A stretch of DNA of 64,000 nucleotides from Pegoplata infirma (lineage: Eukaryota > Arthropoda > Insecta > Diptera > Anthomyiidae). The notes below the pieces were generated by a model. That model was not told where the DNA came from. It was given only the letters and a program-made list of their open reading frames with translations, and made no database searches. The stretch is from NCBI GenBank assembly GCA_963921195.1, contig OY992540.1:177539896-177603895 (forward strand), read 5' to 3'. The position numbers and the translations under genes are program-made. Positions 12,543 through 23,506 of this stretch are shown here, piece after piece. Numbering within the stretch: the stretch's first letter is position 1; each line of letters starts with the position of its first letter.

Positions 12543-12963
12543 GCGGAACGTTGGCAAAGAGCTACGCAAACTCAAAATTTTTATAATAAACTAAACTTTA
12601 CAAGAGGACAGCATTATTTCATGAATGATCAGAATCAAGTTATGTGGATTTTTAAAGCTCGTTGCAACTTAATTAAACTCAATGGCTCACGATTTTTAAA
12701 TGGAAACTCGCAAATATGTTCGCTATGCAATACAAACCAAATCGAGACAATTCAGCATTTCATTTGCAGATGTCCAATCTTTAACAGCTTTAGGATGCAA
12801 CAGTTCGGTTGTATAACAATATCAGAAGACTTTTTAGTTGAAATCTTGGATGGAGAATTTTCTGTAATTTTTAATTGGGAAAACTTAGTCAAATACATTA
12901 TCAACACTTTACAATATCGTAATATTTTAATAACAGAGTTCAACAATTAAAAAAAAAAAAAAA

Positions 12964-13056
12964 TAATTGTATTTCTTCTTTTTTTTAATATTTTAAACCA
13001 GTTTTTTCCGGCTAACGACAAAGTCAAAGCCGTATGTTATATTCTTTAATTTATAT
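12964..13056. other. Short AT-rich spacer
   Basis: Between the LINE A-tail and the first 1.5-kb unit. I see nothing in it. Confidence 0.5.
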
Positions 13057-14570
13057 ATGGACATTTCCATTTAACTTTTCATTTCTTTGAAATTTTGGTT
13101 TTTTGGTCAAAACTTTTTTTATTTGCATTCAAATGGCTATCTACTGATAGAAATGCATAAAGGACTACTAATGCAATTAGCTTACAAACACTAAAGGCCA
13201 AAAATCTTAATTTGCGGTAGTTAGCGACAATCAAACTTCCGAAATGTGGAAAAGTCGATCGAAATTTCATAAAAATAATGTACTCTTTGGCCTATTGTAC
13301 TTGCGCCGTCCAGCGTATTCTTCGAAGATTTAAAATATATGGTCCCTATACTTGTTCAAAATAGATGTATTTATGAATTTGATGTGCCATCAATAATAAA
13401 AAAGTTATTTGGTGGTAACGGTTTGAAATTACAATTTCTTCATTTTCAATTTTTCGTCGTTTTTTGATCAGGAAATTTGCGCCGCTTCATACTTTTCAAA
13501 AACTAACAGGAAAAATGATAGCTGTCGTAATTCCCTAGAGTTTGAAACCGGTCTCATGAATGTGCCCTCAATAGGAGCGGAGTATTAGTTAGACAAAAGT
13601 TGAGAGACAAAACGTGAAAGTCATCAAAAATCCACTTTTTTGCGAGGCACATTCGCAATATTATTTAAAAGTGGCCAGCACATCGCGTGATCCAAATATT
13701 TTTTGATTTTTTATAACAAAATCGATATAGCGTGTTAAAATTTTGATTAGCAAAAATTTTGCAAAAATCTGATATTTCACGATTTTTAACTTTTGCTTGT
13801 ATTTTCACGCGAAAAGAATTTAGATTTAAAATATACCCGTCAGACGATTGCTTGTAATGCGTATTATTGGATCGTGTGCAAAAATTGGGACTTAATGTAA
13901 CTGTACGCAGAAAACGCGCCAATTTTGTCCTTAGATAAACCACCAGGGCACACCCAAACCGCTAATAGAAATTAATTTCTATAAATGGCAATTGCTGGCA
14001 CTTATAAAGCTTTATTCCAAAACTGAGCGGCATTCATAAATTTTGAAGATTGTGGATTTTAGGCATCATTCAAAATTTGATTAATCAGAAATTGCATCAC
14101 TTTTAAAAATTCACAATTTTGCATTATGCACAAGTTTCTTAACTAATTTGAGGGTGCTTAATCCGAATATGACCTTTAATTTGGTCCATCGTCATTAGAT
14201 TTCGCGTAAATTGCATATCAAGTATTAAAAGAGCAACTTTTTAAAACAAACTTTAAACGCAAAAATCTGATTGTATATCCACGTTATTGGACGTAATGTA
14301 TCCGGTTGTTATTGGGGATAGTATGAAACATTAATTAACGTTGATTTTGTCAATTTCTAATAATAATTGTAATTTTGAGATTTTTTGTTTTCAATTAAAA
14401 TCTTTAAACCGCCATAACTTTCGCGCCGTCAGCTGAAAGTTCTTCACGCGAACGGATTTGAACTTACTAAATGCATGTTTATACGCGTACTAAACGATTT
14501 TGATGTACCTTCAAAAAAAATTTGAATATTTTTTAAACCTTGAAATCAAAAGTTAAATGGAAATGTTCAT
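13057..14570. repeat. 1.5-kb repeat unit, copy 1
   Basis: The unit opens ATGGACATTTCCATTTAAC and closes GTTAAATGGAAATGTTCAT, so its ends are short inverted repeats. It is followed head-to-tail by a second copy starting at 14571 (offset 1514 bp). Landmarks include GTTTGAAATTACAATTTC, TTGCGAGGCACATTCGC and AAACCGCCATAACTTTCGCG. No open frame above about 90 residues, and none conserved between copies. Family unknown to me. Confidence 0.85.
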
Positions 14571-16065
14571 ATGGACATTTCCATTTAACTTTTCATTTCT
14601 TTGAAATTTTGGTTTTTTGGCAATAACTTTTTTTATTTGCATTCAAGTGGCTATCTACTGATAGAAATGATTAAAGGACTTCTAATGCAATTAAGTAGCT
14701 TACAAACACTTAAGGCCAAAAATCTTAATTTGCGGTAGTTAGCGACAATCAAACTTACGAAATGTGGAAAAGTCGATTGAAATTTCATAAAAATTATGTA
14801 CTCTTTGGCCTATTGTACTTGCGCCGTTCAACGTATTCTCCGAAGATTTAAAATATATGATCCCTATACTTGTTCAAAAAATATGTATTTATGAATTTAA
14901 TGTGCCATCAATAATAAAAAAGTTATTTGGTGGTAACGGTTTGAAGTTAAAATTTCTTCATTTTCAATTTTTCGTCGTTTTTTGATCAGGAAATTTGCGC
15001 CGCTTCATACTTTTCAAAAGCTAATATGAAGAATGACAGCTGTCATAATTCCCTACAGTTTAAAACCGGTCTCATCAATGTGCCCTCAAAAAGAGCGGAG
15101 TACTAGCTAGACAAAGGTTGAGAGACAAAACGTGAAAGTCATAAAAAATCCACTTTTTTGCGAGGCACATTCGCAATATTTCTTAAAAGTGGCCAGCACA
15201 TCGCGTGATCCAAATATTTTTTGATTTTTTATAATAAAATCGATATAGCGTGTTAAAATTTTGATTAGCAAAAATTTTGCAAAAATCAGACATTTCACGA
15301 TTTTAAACTTTTGCTTGTATTTTCACGCGAAAAGAATTTAGATTTCAAATATACGATTGCTTGTAATGCTTATTATGAATTGTGTGCAAAAATTGGGACT
15401 TAATGTAACTGTACGCTGAAAACGCGCCAATTTTGTCTCCAGATAAACCGCCAGGGCACACCCAAACCGCTAATAGAAATTAATTTCTATAAATGGCAAT
15501 TGCCAGTACTTATAAAGCTTTATCCCAAAACTGAGCGGCATTAATGAATTTTAAAGATTGTGGATTTTATGCATTTTTCAAAATTTCATTAATCAGAAAT
15601 TGCATCACTTTTAAAAATTCACAATTTTGCATAATGCACATGTTTCTTAACTAATTTTAGGGTGCTAAATCCGAATATGACCTTTAATTTGGTCCATCGT
15701 CATTAGATTTCGCGTAAATTGCATATCAAGCTACTTTAAAAACAAAGTTTTAACGTAAAAATCTGATTGTATATCCACGTTAATGGACGTAATTTATTCG
15801 GTTTTTATTGGGAATAGTATGAAACGTTAATTAACGTTGATTTTGTTAAATTCTAATAATAATTGTAATTTTTAGATTTTTTGTTTTTAATTAAAATCTT
15901 TAAACCGCCATAACTTTCGCGCCGTCAGCTGAAAGTTCTTCACGCGAATGGATTTGAACTTACTAAGTGCATGTTTATATGCGTACTAAACGATTTTGAT
16001 GTGCCTTCAAAAAAAATTTTAATATTTTTTAAATCTTAAAATCAAAAGTAAAATGGAAATGTTCA
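14571..16065. repeat. 1.5-kb repeat unit, copy 2
   Basis: A tandem copy of the preceding unit with scattered substitutions and small deletions (for example a gap near 15345). It keeps the inverted ends. The junction reads AAATGTTCATATGGACATTT, i.e. the closing end of one unit butted to the opening end of the next. A diverged inverted relative fills 62490-64000. Confidence 0.85.
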
Positions 16066-16218
16066 TATATATATTTAATTTTGTAATTTATATTAAATTG
16101 AAATTTTTAAAAATAAAGAATTACTACTACTACTACATGTTTTATACCATTTTAAAGGTATTTTTATTAAATATACAACGGCAGAAAGAAAATTTGGATC
16201 CGATGAAAAATGTGAAGC
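16066..16218. other. AT-rich spacer with (TAC)n
   Basis: Contains AATTACTACTACTACTAC at 16121-16138, resembling the simple-repeat tail of a non-LTR element, but no coding sequence adjoins it. From about 16219 the sequence matches 35483 onward and belongs to the large host element. Confidence 0.4.
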
Positions 16219-16490
16219 TCATAAGCCAAAAACCATTTTTACTTTAAAGCTTTATAACTTGGAAAGTTAAGAGCATTGGAAGATGAAAATCATGTTGTTG
16301 AACTCAGTATTAAACCCCCTATTAGCTCAGCAAATAAACTAAAAAAAAAAAAATCATAAATTTTAGCAAAAATTTCCTAAGTCTTTTTTAAAATTTTGTT
16401 CAAATTCAAATCGAATATAATTTGATGCAATCATATACACGATAAGATAAACTGGATTTAATTATATATAAGTTAAACTTGATATAATTA

Positions 16491-17117
16491 CACAGTGCAA
16501 CACCCAAAATCGGAATGGGATGAAACCAAAATCAAATGAAAGTTGACATATTCCATAACAAACCCCTCAAGGCTTTTTTCTAGTTCAGAGCTAGATTTTG
16601 TTTTACACGCATTTGAAGTTAGGGCACTTTTATTATAATTACAATAATAAATGCTTGAAAACTGTATTAGTGGCGAATGATTAATATTGTAATTGCCTTT
16701 AAATAACAATCATACGCAACGGTGTCCAGTTATTTATATTAATAATTGCCTTTAAATAACAATCATACGCAACGGTGTACATGGTTTATTTTAATAATTT
16801 GGCTATTCAGTAAATAGGTACTGGACCGATTGCAGCAAAATTCATACCAGTCATAGATGAAGTAATTTTGAGCTTAAGTTTGGAAACTGGACCCTACATG
16901 TCCAATAAGGGCACCACCAGGGGTTGGTGGTTGGACACGTTTAGTACACAAAAACTTTAAATGCTTTAAAATCACCAACTTTAAATGCGTGTAAAATAAA
17001 ATCTAGCTCTGACCTAAAAAAAAGGCCTTGAGGGTTTTGTTATGGAAAACGTCGGCTTTCATTTGCTTTTGGTTTCATCCCATTCCGATTCCGAAAGTTC
17101 GATTTTGTATCACTGTG
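16491..17117. mobile_element. 627-bp TIR element, CACAGTGCAACA ends, TTA TSD
   Basis: The left end CACAGTGCAACACCC and right end ATCACTGTG begin TIRs of about 130 bp. TTA is present on both sides. The empty site in copy 2 (joined across 36330/53392) reads GATATAATTATATATG, which proves a 3-bp duplication. A 54-bp direct repeat carrying TTTAAATAACAATCATACGC occurs at 16691 and 16745. The TSD suggests PIF/Harbinger or a CMC-type element; no transposase. Confidence 0.82.
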
Positions 17118-17196
17118 TTATATATGATAAACTATTTTCAAAAATTTTCTAAGTTTTTTTAAAACATAGTCTTTTAAAGTTGTCATTTATTAACAA

Positions 17197-17270
17197 CGTC
17201 CGCTGGGTCAGAGGGTAGAGATTGCGATTACAAAACAGTTGGTAGCTGTTCGATTCCCCCGCCGCTCGAA
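17197..17270 (+). repeat. tRNA-like module (A and B boxes), copy 1
   Basis: Starts GTCCGCTGGGTCAGAGGG (A-box-like TGGGTCAGAGGG at 17204) with a B-box-like TGTTCGATTCC at 17249, the spacing of a tRNA. A T run follows at 17272, which could end pol III transcription. The acceptor ends do not pair and no CCA is encoded, so this is a tRNA-derived piece, not a tRNA gene. Confidence 0.6.
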
Positions 17271-17454
17271 GTTTTTTTTTTTTTTTTAATAAATTTTAAT
17301 TATATATATTTATATCTTAATATTGAAAAAAATTGTTTGGATAAAACTTTATCAGTTCTAAAAACAGATTTTATTGTTCGGATAAAATTATATGTAGTTC
17401 TAAAAATAGATTTTTTTTTTCGGATGAAATTTTATCTAAAGTTTTTTGTAATAA

Positions 17455-18280
17455 CCCGAGTAAAAAAGATCTGATATAATCATATATGCTATTATATAGT
17501 TATTTATATTTATATATGGTTATGCATGAACTTTGATATGGACATACAAGTTTATATATAGCATTCTATTTTTCCTTGTTTTTTAATATGATAGCATACA
17601 TATTCATATCTATTTATATACTGATCTATATGAAATTTTATATGACATATAAGGTCGGGAATTTTTTGATATGGCAGATAAAAAGATATATGATTTTATT
17701 TATAATTATATCCCGAAAAAAATTTTCAAAATTTTCTAAGTCCCGGACAATTAAAAAAAAAATTCAAGTTCTAAAAAATTTAAGAAAATTTTCCAATGTC
17801 CCGGACACAAAATTTTTTTGGCAATTTTTTTGGAGTAAAAAAATCATTGAAAATGTTTTTATGAGAAATTTAATTTTTTTGAAAAGTTTTTGAGTTCCGA
17901 AAATTTAAATTTGCTAAGTCCCGAAAAAATTCCGAAGAATGCAATAAAAACTCTTCTAATTGATAATGTATCCAATCTGATAAAATAATTTCTAATTTCA
18001 CGTTTAAAATTCCAAAAAATTTTACCAGATTTCATCCAATTATATAAAAATTTATCTAATTTTAACAAATAAGATATGATTTAATACAATTAGATAGACC
18101 CATTTTTGGGATCAAACTTAATCAAATTTGATATTATTTTATCAAAAATAATAGAATTTGATATAATCGTATAATATTCGATCCGCCAATTTTCGGATCA
18201 AAATTAATATGGATTTACATAAAAGCATATCTGTTCATATATAATTAAATATTGCGTCATATAACTTTTTTTTACTCGGG
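17455..18280. mobile_element. CCCGAG-family TIR element, 0.8-kb subfamily
   Basis: CCCGAGTAAAAAAGATCTG to TTTTACTCGGG. The interior is the inverse of 5938-6851 and collinear with 48989-49881. The empty paralogue at 53716 (GTAATAATTTTTTTTTTTTCG) shows a 2-bp AA duplication. Confidence 0.85.
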
Positions 18281-18552
18281 AATTTTTTTTTTCTTTCGTA
18301 TAAAATTTTATCTTTTTTTATCCGGCTAAAAAATCTTTTTTTCTTTGTCTTGGTCTAATAAGATCCAACCATTTTTCGGATGAAATTGGATCCCACCGAT
18401 TAAAACTGATCTAATTAGATAAACCCATTTTTCGGATCAAATTGTATCCGTCCGGTTAAAACTGATCTAATCTTAGCGATCCATTTTTCGGATCAGTGCT
18501 GATCTTTCAAATCTCGGATCTATCAACAGATCTGGAATAATATAAGAACATA

Positions 18553-18822
18553 TCGCTCCTTTACTTGTATAGTGTCATAACTCAAAAAATGCGTTTTTTG
18601 AGTTAATGATGCAGAATTATTCGTTATATCATGCTTTATATTGTGTCAAAAATTCGTATTAATATCTTTTAAAGTCACCGTTTGAGAAGAGTACACGCCA
18701 TTATTACATTTTCTATGTACCAGCCTTTTTCAATTAAAAACCAGTTTCAACAGTAAACTTTAAACGTGTTTTCTGCAAAATCAAATATTTTGAGTTATGA
18801 CACTATACAAGTAAAGGAGCGA
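18553..18822. mobile_element. 270-bp MITE, TCGCTCC ends, TA TSD
   Basis: TIRs TCGCTCCTTTACTTGTATAG / CTATACAAGTAAAGGAGCGA continue into GTGTCATAACTCAAAA. The paralogue at about 53985 (AACATATATTGCTCC) is empty and gives a TA duplication (ATAT if the end is set one base in). Confidence 0.88.
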
Positions 18823-18930
18823 TATATTGCTCCATACAAAAATTTTTACTCGGGTAATTAAATTTTTATGATAATACCCGAGTAAAAATGAATACATATT
18901 ATTTTACATTATTTGATGTATGTAGTATAT

Positions 18931-21500
18931 GGGGCATTCCAAGCCAAATCACTCACTTTTAGACCCGACCCCTTACGATTTATTTTATTTTTGGATATGT
19001 TTTAGTACTTATTCAATGCAGCTTGGACACCAATTTTCAGCCTTTTATTTCAAGATGGTGTTGAGTAATCAATTTTTCAAAATGGCGATTTTCTCAAAAA
19101 AATTAAGAAATTGAAATTTTCAATTAATTTTGACCATTAAAAAATATAGATATTTTAAAAAAAGTTGGACAACGTTTTGTTGGTATTTAAATGTAGTTTT
19201 AGAAAAAAATATGAAAAAATTATTCGAAGTAATTATCACTTATTTTTTGACGTTTAAAAATTAAAATCGACTTTTTGAAAAAGTCCGAAACCTTCGATTT
19301 TTTTGTAAAAAATTGTAAAAATTGTACTCTAAATTACGCAACTTTTAAGCCATAATTCGAGATGTGATCACAATTCTTTCTATTTTTTTTTTTAAATTTT
19401 TAAAATTGCACCTTTTATTTTTTGGCTCTGATTTATTTTATATGGTGCTCCAAAAAAAATAAATTGGTAGATATTGACCCTAACTTACCCTAGATATATT
19501 CATTTCGAGGTAAAAATACGTCTCAAAAAAATTTAGAACGATCGGAAATGGGTAAGGCGTTTAGCATGGTTCTTAAAGTTTAAAAAACGGATTACTAGGA
19601 AAAATATGATTTTTTTTCTGTTTTCGCAATATTTTTGGTATTTTAAGTTAAGTTTTATTTCAAGCAATTACGGAATTGTGATGTAGAGTAAAATACCTTT
19701 CTAATAAGGTACTAAAAACTTAAATCGGTTGAAAATAAGCCAAGTTATTACAACTTCCCCAGGCATCTAGCGTGTGTCATACCGCTTGATTAAAGAATAC
19801 GAGTCCCTTTTTTTAAATTTATTGAAATTTTCTACTGTAATAACATTTTTTCATTATTCATGTTTCAGTGTAATATTTTTTTGGTTTTCCAAATTTTAAA
19901 ACAAAAAAAAAAATTTTTTTTTTAAATAGAGATTTCAAAAGGGTGTTGAAAATGCAGGCATTTTTAGCATTAATTTAAAACATGTTAGCAAAACACAATA
20001 TGAAAAATACTTGTCATCTTATTACATTTGAACTTGAAGAATAAAAAAATGTTATTACAGTAGAAAATTTCAATGAATTTCAAAAATCGGATTGTATTGC
20101 TAAATCAAGTTGTCTGCCACACATTAGATGCCTGGGGAAGTTGTAATAACTTGGCTGATTTTCAACCGATTTTAGTTTTTAGTATATTATTAGAAAGGCA
20201 TTTTACTCTACATCATAATTCTGTAATTGCTTGAATTTAAACTTAACTTAAAATACCAAAAATATTGAGAAAACAGAAAAAAATTAGTATTTTTCCTTGT
20301 AATCCGTTTTCTAAACTTCAAGGCCCATGAGGAACGCCTTACCCATTTCCGATCGCTCTAAATTTTTGTGAGACGTATTTCTACCTCGAAATGAATATAT
20401 CTAGGGTAAGTCAGGGTCAATATCTACCAATTTATTTTTTTTGGAGCACCATATAAAATAAATCAGAGCCAAAAAATAAAAGGTGCAATTTTAAAAATTT
20501 AAAAAAAAATAGAAAGAATTGCGATCACATCTCGAATTATGGCTTAAAAGTTGCGTAATTTAGAGTAGAATTTTTATAGTTTTTTACAAAAAAATCGAAG
20601 GTTTCGGACTTTTTCAAAAAGTCGATTTTAATTTTTAAACGTAAAAAAATAAGTGATAATTACTTCGAATAATTTTTTCATATTTTTTTTCTAAAACTAC
20701 ATTTAAATACCAACAAAACGTTGTCCAACTTTTTTTAAAATCCCTAGTAAAAAAAGAAAAAAAGTTCATGACTAATTATATCCCAAATATGGCGGATACA
20801 ATTACTTTAATAATTATCTACGGGTATATTTTATGATCTAGCGGGATAACCTTATATATAATGTGATACGTGAATTGGGTCTATATAATTATATCAGTTG
20901 GAGAAAACTGATACGATTAAATATAATTTAAGACCATTATAACTGATCATATATTGCTCCTTATAACGTCATATAAGTTGGATAATATTATGTACAATCA
21001 TATGCACTTTATGTAGCGTTATATACAAAAATATGTTCTTTATGTAGAGCAATATCTAACCATATATATTTATGTCTTATAGTCTCAATTTATTTTATAT
21101 TGTATCAGTCCGGATCAAACTGATAAAACTAGATAGACCCATTTTACGTATCATATTATATATAACATTATCTGTTCAGATCTTGTAGGATAACCGAAGA
21201 TAATATTTGAAACAATTGTGTCCACCATATTTGGGATTTAATTTGTCACGGCTATATAGAACTCTTTTTTACTCGGGATATCTATATTTTTTAATGGTCA
21301 AAATTAATTGAAAATTTCAATTTCTTAATTTTTTTGAGAAAATCGCCATTTTGAAAAATTGATTACTCAACACCATCTTGAAATAAAAGGCTGAAAATTG
21401 GTGTCCAAGTTTCATTTAGTAAGTACTAAAACATATCCAAAAATAAAATAAATCGAAAGGGGTCGGGTCTAAAAGTGAGTGATTTGGCTTGGAATGCCCC
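18931..21500. mobile_element. Giant palindromic element 1, GGGGCATTCC ends
   Basis: The arms run about 18931-19860 and 20040-21500 and are near-perfect inverted repeats of about 930 bp (excluding an insert at 20742-21277) with a loop of about 180 bp. The ends read GGGGCATTCCAAGCC. The flanks give ATAT on both sides. No transposase frame is seen. Low-complexity frames in the arms are not conserved as proteins. Confidence 0.85.
20742..21277. mobile_element. CCCGAG-family element inside a palindrome arm
   Basis: CCCTAGTAAAAAAAG (one change from CCCGAG) to TTTTTTACTCGGG. The opposite arm of the palindrome at 19145 gives the exact empty sequence (AAAATATCTAT after reverse complement) and shows a 2-bp AT duplication. 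Confidence 0.87.
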
Positions 21501-22649
21501 ATATATAGTAGACTGGGTCGAAATCCTACAAAGTGTAAGGATCGATTGTCCTTAGTGCGGGAAAGTAGTAATGGGGTAATATAAGCATTTTATGGAAGAC
21601 AACTTTTTAATCGGTCAAAAACTCTATTAGCGCATCGGTGGTCAAAATTGAGATTTTGGTCAAAATGGCCAAATTTTCCAAAAATTTTTAAAAATATAAA
21701 TTTCATTTTATTGTTTAATAAAATTTTTTTTTTATTGTATTTGACACTAATAACGTTCATATTAAATATTGGAATTTTATGTCATCAATAACATATTTTT
21801 ATTTAAGATACAAAAAAAATCATATTTTTGGCGCAGTTCTCAAAACCACTTTTTTTAAATTAAATTTTTTTTATTTATTAAAATTGCAAAATATTTCGAT
21901 TTTATTATTCAATGTTGTTAAAAACATCATAAAGACTAAAGATTTAAATTTTTGTAAAAATCCGTTCGGTAGTTTTTTCTGGGGAGCGATTTCAATTGAG
22001 CGGATTTCAAGGAAATTGGATTTTTTGCTCTTTTTTTGAGTTTTTATTTTTTGTAAACTACATTATTGTGCAAATTGACCAATATTATGCTCTATCTTGT
22101 TCCATTTGATCATGGTAATATAATTTTGACACGATAGATTTATAGGACATCTTTAACCCTAATCGGTCAGCGGCCAAATGTGTCCCGTACTGAGTTTTTT
22201 TAGGTTTTAACTACGGTTTTTTGAAATAAATGGTTGCAAAATCTGTTTTGATATGAATATTGTGTTTTATGTTCTTTTATTTAATCATATTAACTTAATT
22301 CTGAAACATAAATTTTTTTGGACATCTTTAACCCGTATGTGCATGCAACCAAAAATGTCCCCTCCCAAAGTTTTCATGTTTTTCAAAAATTAAAAAAAAA
22401 TACATTTTTGTATTCAAAATAGTCATAAATAAATAATTAAATAATTTTGATATTGCCGATAGCGTTAACCCTTCTGAACTATAGGTCAAAAGTGGCCCAC
22501 TAACAGATTTTTAAGCCAAAATGATAATATTGAATTAGGATTACGTGCGGATTAATTTTGTTTTAATAAAACTTAAATTTTTTGATATTATATCACACGT
22601 AATCATTCATTTCATATTTTTCTTAATGTCAAAAAAAGTCATAAATGTG

Positions 22650-22886
22650 GAGCCGCAGAACAAAACGTACTTTTTCGCATTTTAAAATTGTCTGTAAAAT
22701 TAAGAGTTATGTGTTTAGTCCGCTTATAACACGGCAAAAATCTAGAGTTAATAACAAGTTTTTTACTTAACACTTAATTAACAATAAATTTCTTACTTTT
22801 TCTATTGTTATTAAAATACGGAATAAATAATACTTATTAATCCAAAAATTTTAAATTTGCGAAAAGTACATTTTGTTCTGCGGCTC
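22650..22886. mobile_element. Small TIR element, GAGCCGCAGAAC ends
   Basis: GAGCCGCAGAACAAAACGTA at 22650 pairs with the stretch ending GTTCTGCGGCTC at 22886, giving about 30-bp TIRs. The target duplication is not clear. Confidence 0.65.
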
Positions 22887-22896
22887 ATCAAATCAA

Positions 22897-23010
22897 ATAA
22901 TCTCTAAATTAAAATTTTAAAACTAGATTAATGCCTATTAGTTTTCACACTTAGCTTTACCCCATTTAGTCTAGTTTTAAAATTTTGATTTAGAGATCAT
23001 TTGTTTTATA
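22897..23010. repeat. Hairpin with 28-bp arms
   Basis: ATCTCTAAATTAAAATTTTA and TAAAATTTTGATTTAGAGAT form an inverted repeat about 60 bp apart. Possibly a MITE remnant. Confidence 0.5.
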
Positions 23011-23019
23011 GCTTTTTCT

Positions 23020-23506
23020 AGAAATTTGCGTTAAAATGGCATCTATTTGTTTTTGCATATTCTGGTCAAAATGCATATTTTGCATATTTTGGTTTTAAAT
23101 GCATATTTTGTGCATATTTAAACCTTTTAAGTGCATATTTTTGCATAAATTAGCAAAAACACAAATTTGAAATAATTTTGATAAATATATTGTAATTTAT
23201 TTGTTTCAAAAACTTTTTTAAAAATTTATTTTAAAAATTAGAAAAAATATTTTTGTTTTTTTAATTTTAAGATTGCCTTAATTTCTAAAACAAATATTGC
23301 TTACATGAAGTTAAAAATGTTACTATTTAATCCGGCGTTATTTTTGTTTGATTTTAAAGAAGTTTTTCGAATTAAAACAAGATTTTTATTGCACACATTT
23401 TATTTTTTAGTGCATATTTTAAGATTTTTTAGTGCATATTTTGAATTTTTTCGCACATATTTTAAGCGCATATGTTCGGTTTTTTAGTGCATGAAAATCT
23501 CATCCC
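23020..23506. mobile_element. Truncated copy of the TAGGGATGAG element
   Basis: Matches 25085-25520 (GCGTTAAAATGGCATC, many GTGCATATTTT repeats) and ends GCATGAAAATCTCATCCCTA, the right end seen at 31117. The left end is missing. It preserves the uninterrupted join that the E5-type insertion at 25521 split. Confidence 0.75.

Larger units (their letters stand above)
9914..12950 (+). pseudogene. LINE reverse transcriptase, broken
   Basis: The product would have copied the element's own RNA at the target site. Four open pieces cover one protein: 9914-10678, 10659-11166, 11469-12242 and 12550-12950. RT motifs run in order: NKAPGEDRVPYEFF, NYRGIS, the GFRKG block, FVDFKATFDKV (catalytic D), GVKQGCLLSPLLF, then LLYADDIAIL (catalytic DD) at about 11474. 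The C-terminus has a CxxC...H..C knuckle (CSLC ... IQHFICRCP). One frameshift falls near 10660-10678. The other two breaks are MITE insertions, and joining their flanks keeps the frame exactly. The N-terminal endonuclease is absent. The clade is unclear (Jockey, I and R1 relatives possible). A dead copy. Confidence 0.88.
9773..12963 (+). mobile_element. 5'-truncated non-LTR retrotransposon (LINE)
   Basis: The 5' limit lies between 9773, where homology to copy 2 of the host element stops, and the first coding bases at 9914. The endonuclease region is missing. The body is a reverse transcriptase reading frame on the + strand, and the 3' end is an A run at about 12949-12963. Two MITEs (11167-11465, 12243-12542) interrupt it. 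It lies inside the 7430-18854 element; copy 2 lacks it at the matching place. Confidence 0.85.
7430..18854. mobile_element. Large CCCGAG element with tRNA modules, copy 1
   Basis: CCCGAGTAAAAATG begins at 7430 and TTTTTACTCGGG ends at 18854, with TA on both sides (7428-7429, 18855-18856). The joined flanks read GATTAATTAAAT, close to the paralogous GATTAATTTATT at 9392. In order it holds an AT-rich part, three T-arm-like modules (9069-9510), a conserved stretch at 9713-9772, later inserts, a part matching 35483-36331 that resumes at 16219, a tRNA-like module (17197-17270) and a GGATCAAATT-rich end. The nested inserts account for most of its 11.4 kb. No transposase is recognisable, so it is non-autonomous. 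Confidence 0.72.

Noticed and set aside
17197..17270. Functional tRNA gene
   Set aside because: The acceptor ends do not pair and copies diverge in the would-be anticodon arm; best read as tRNA-derived.
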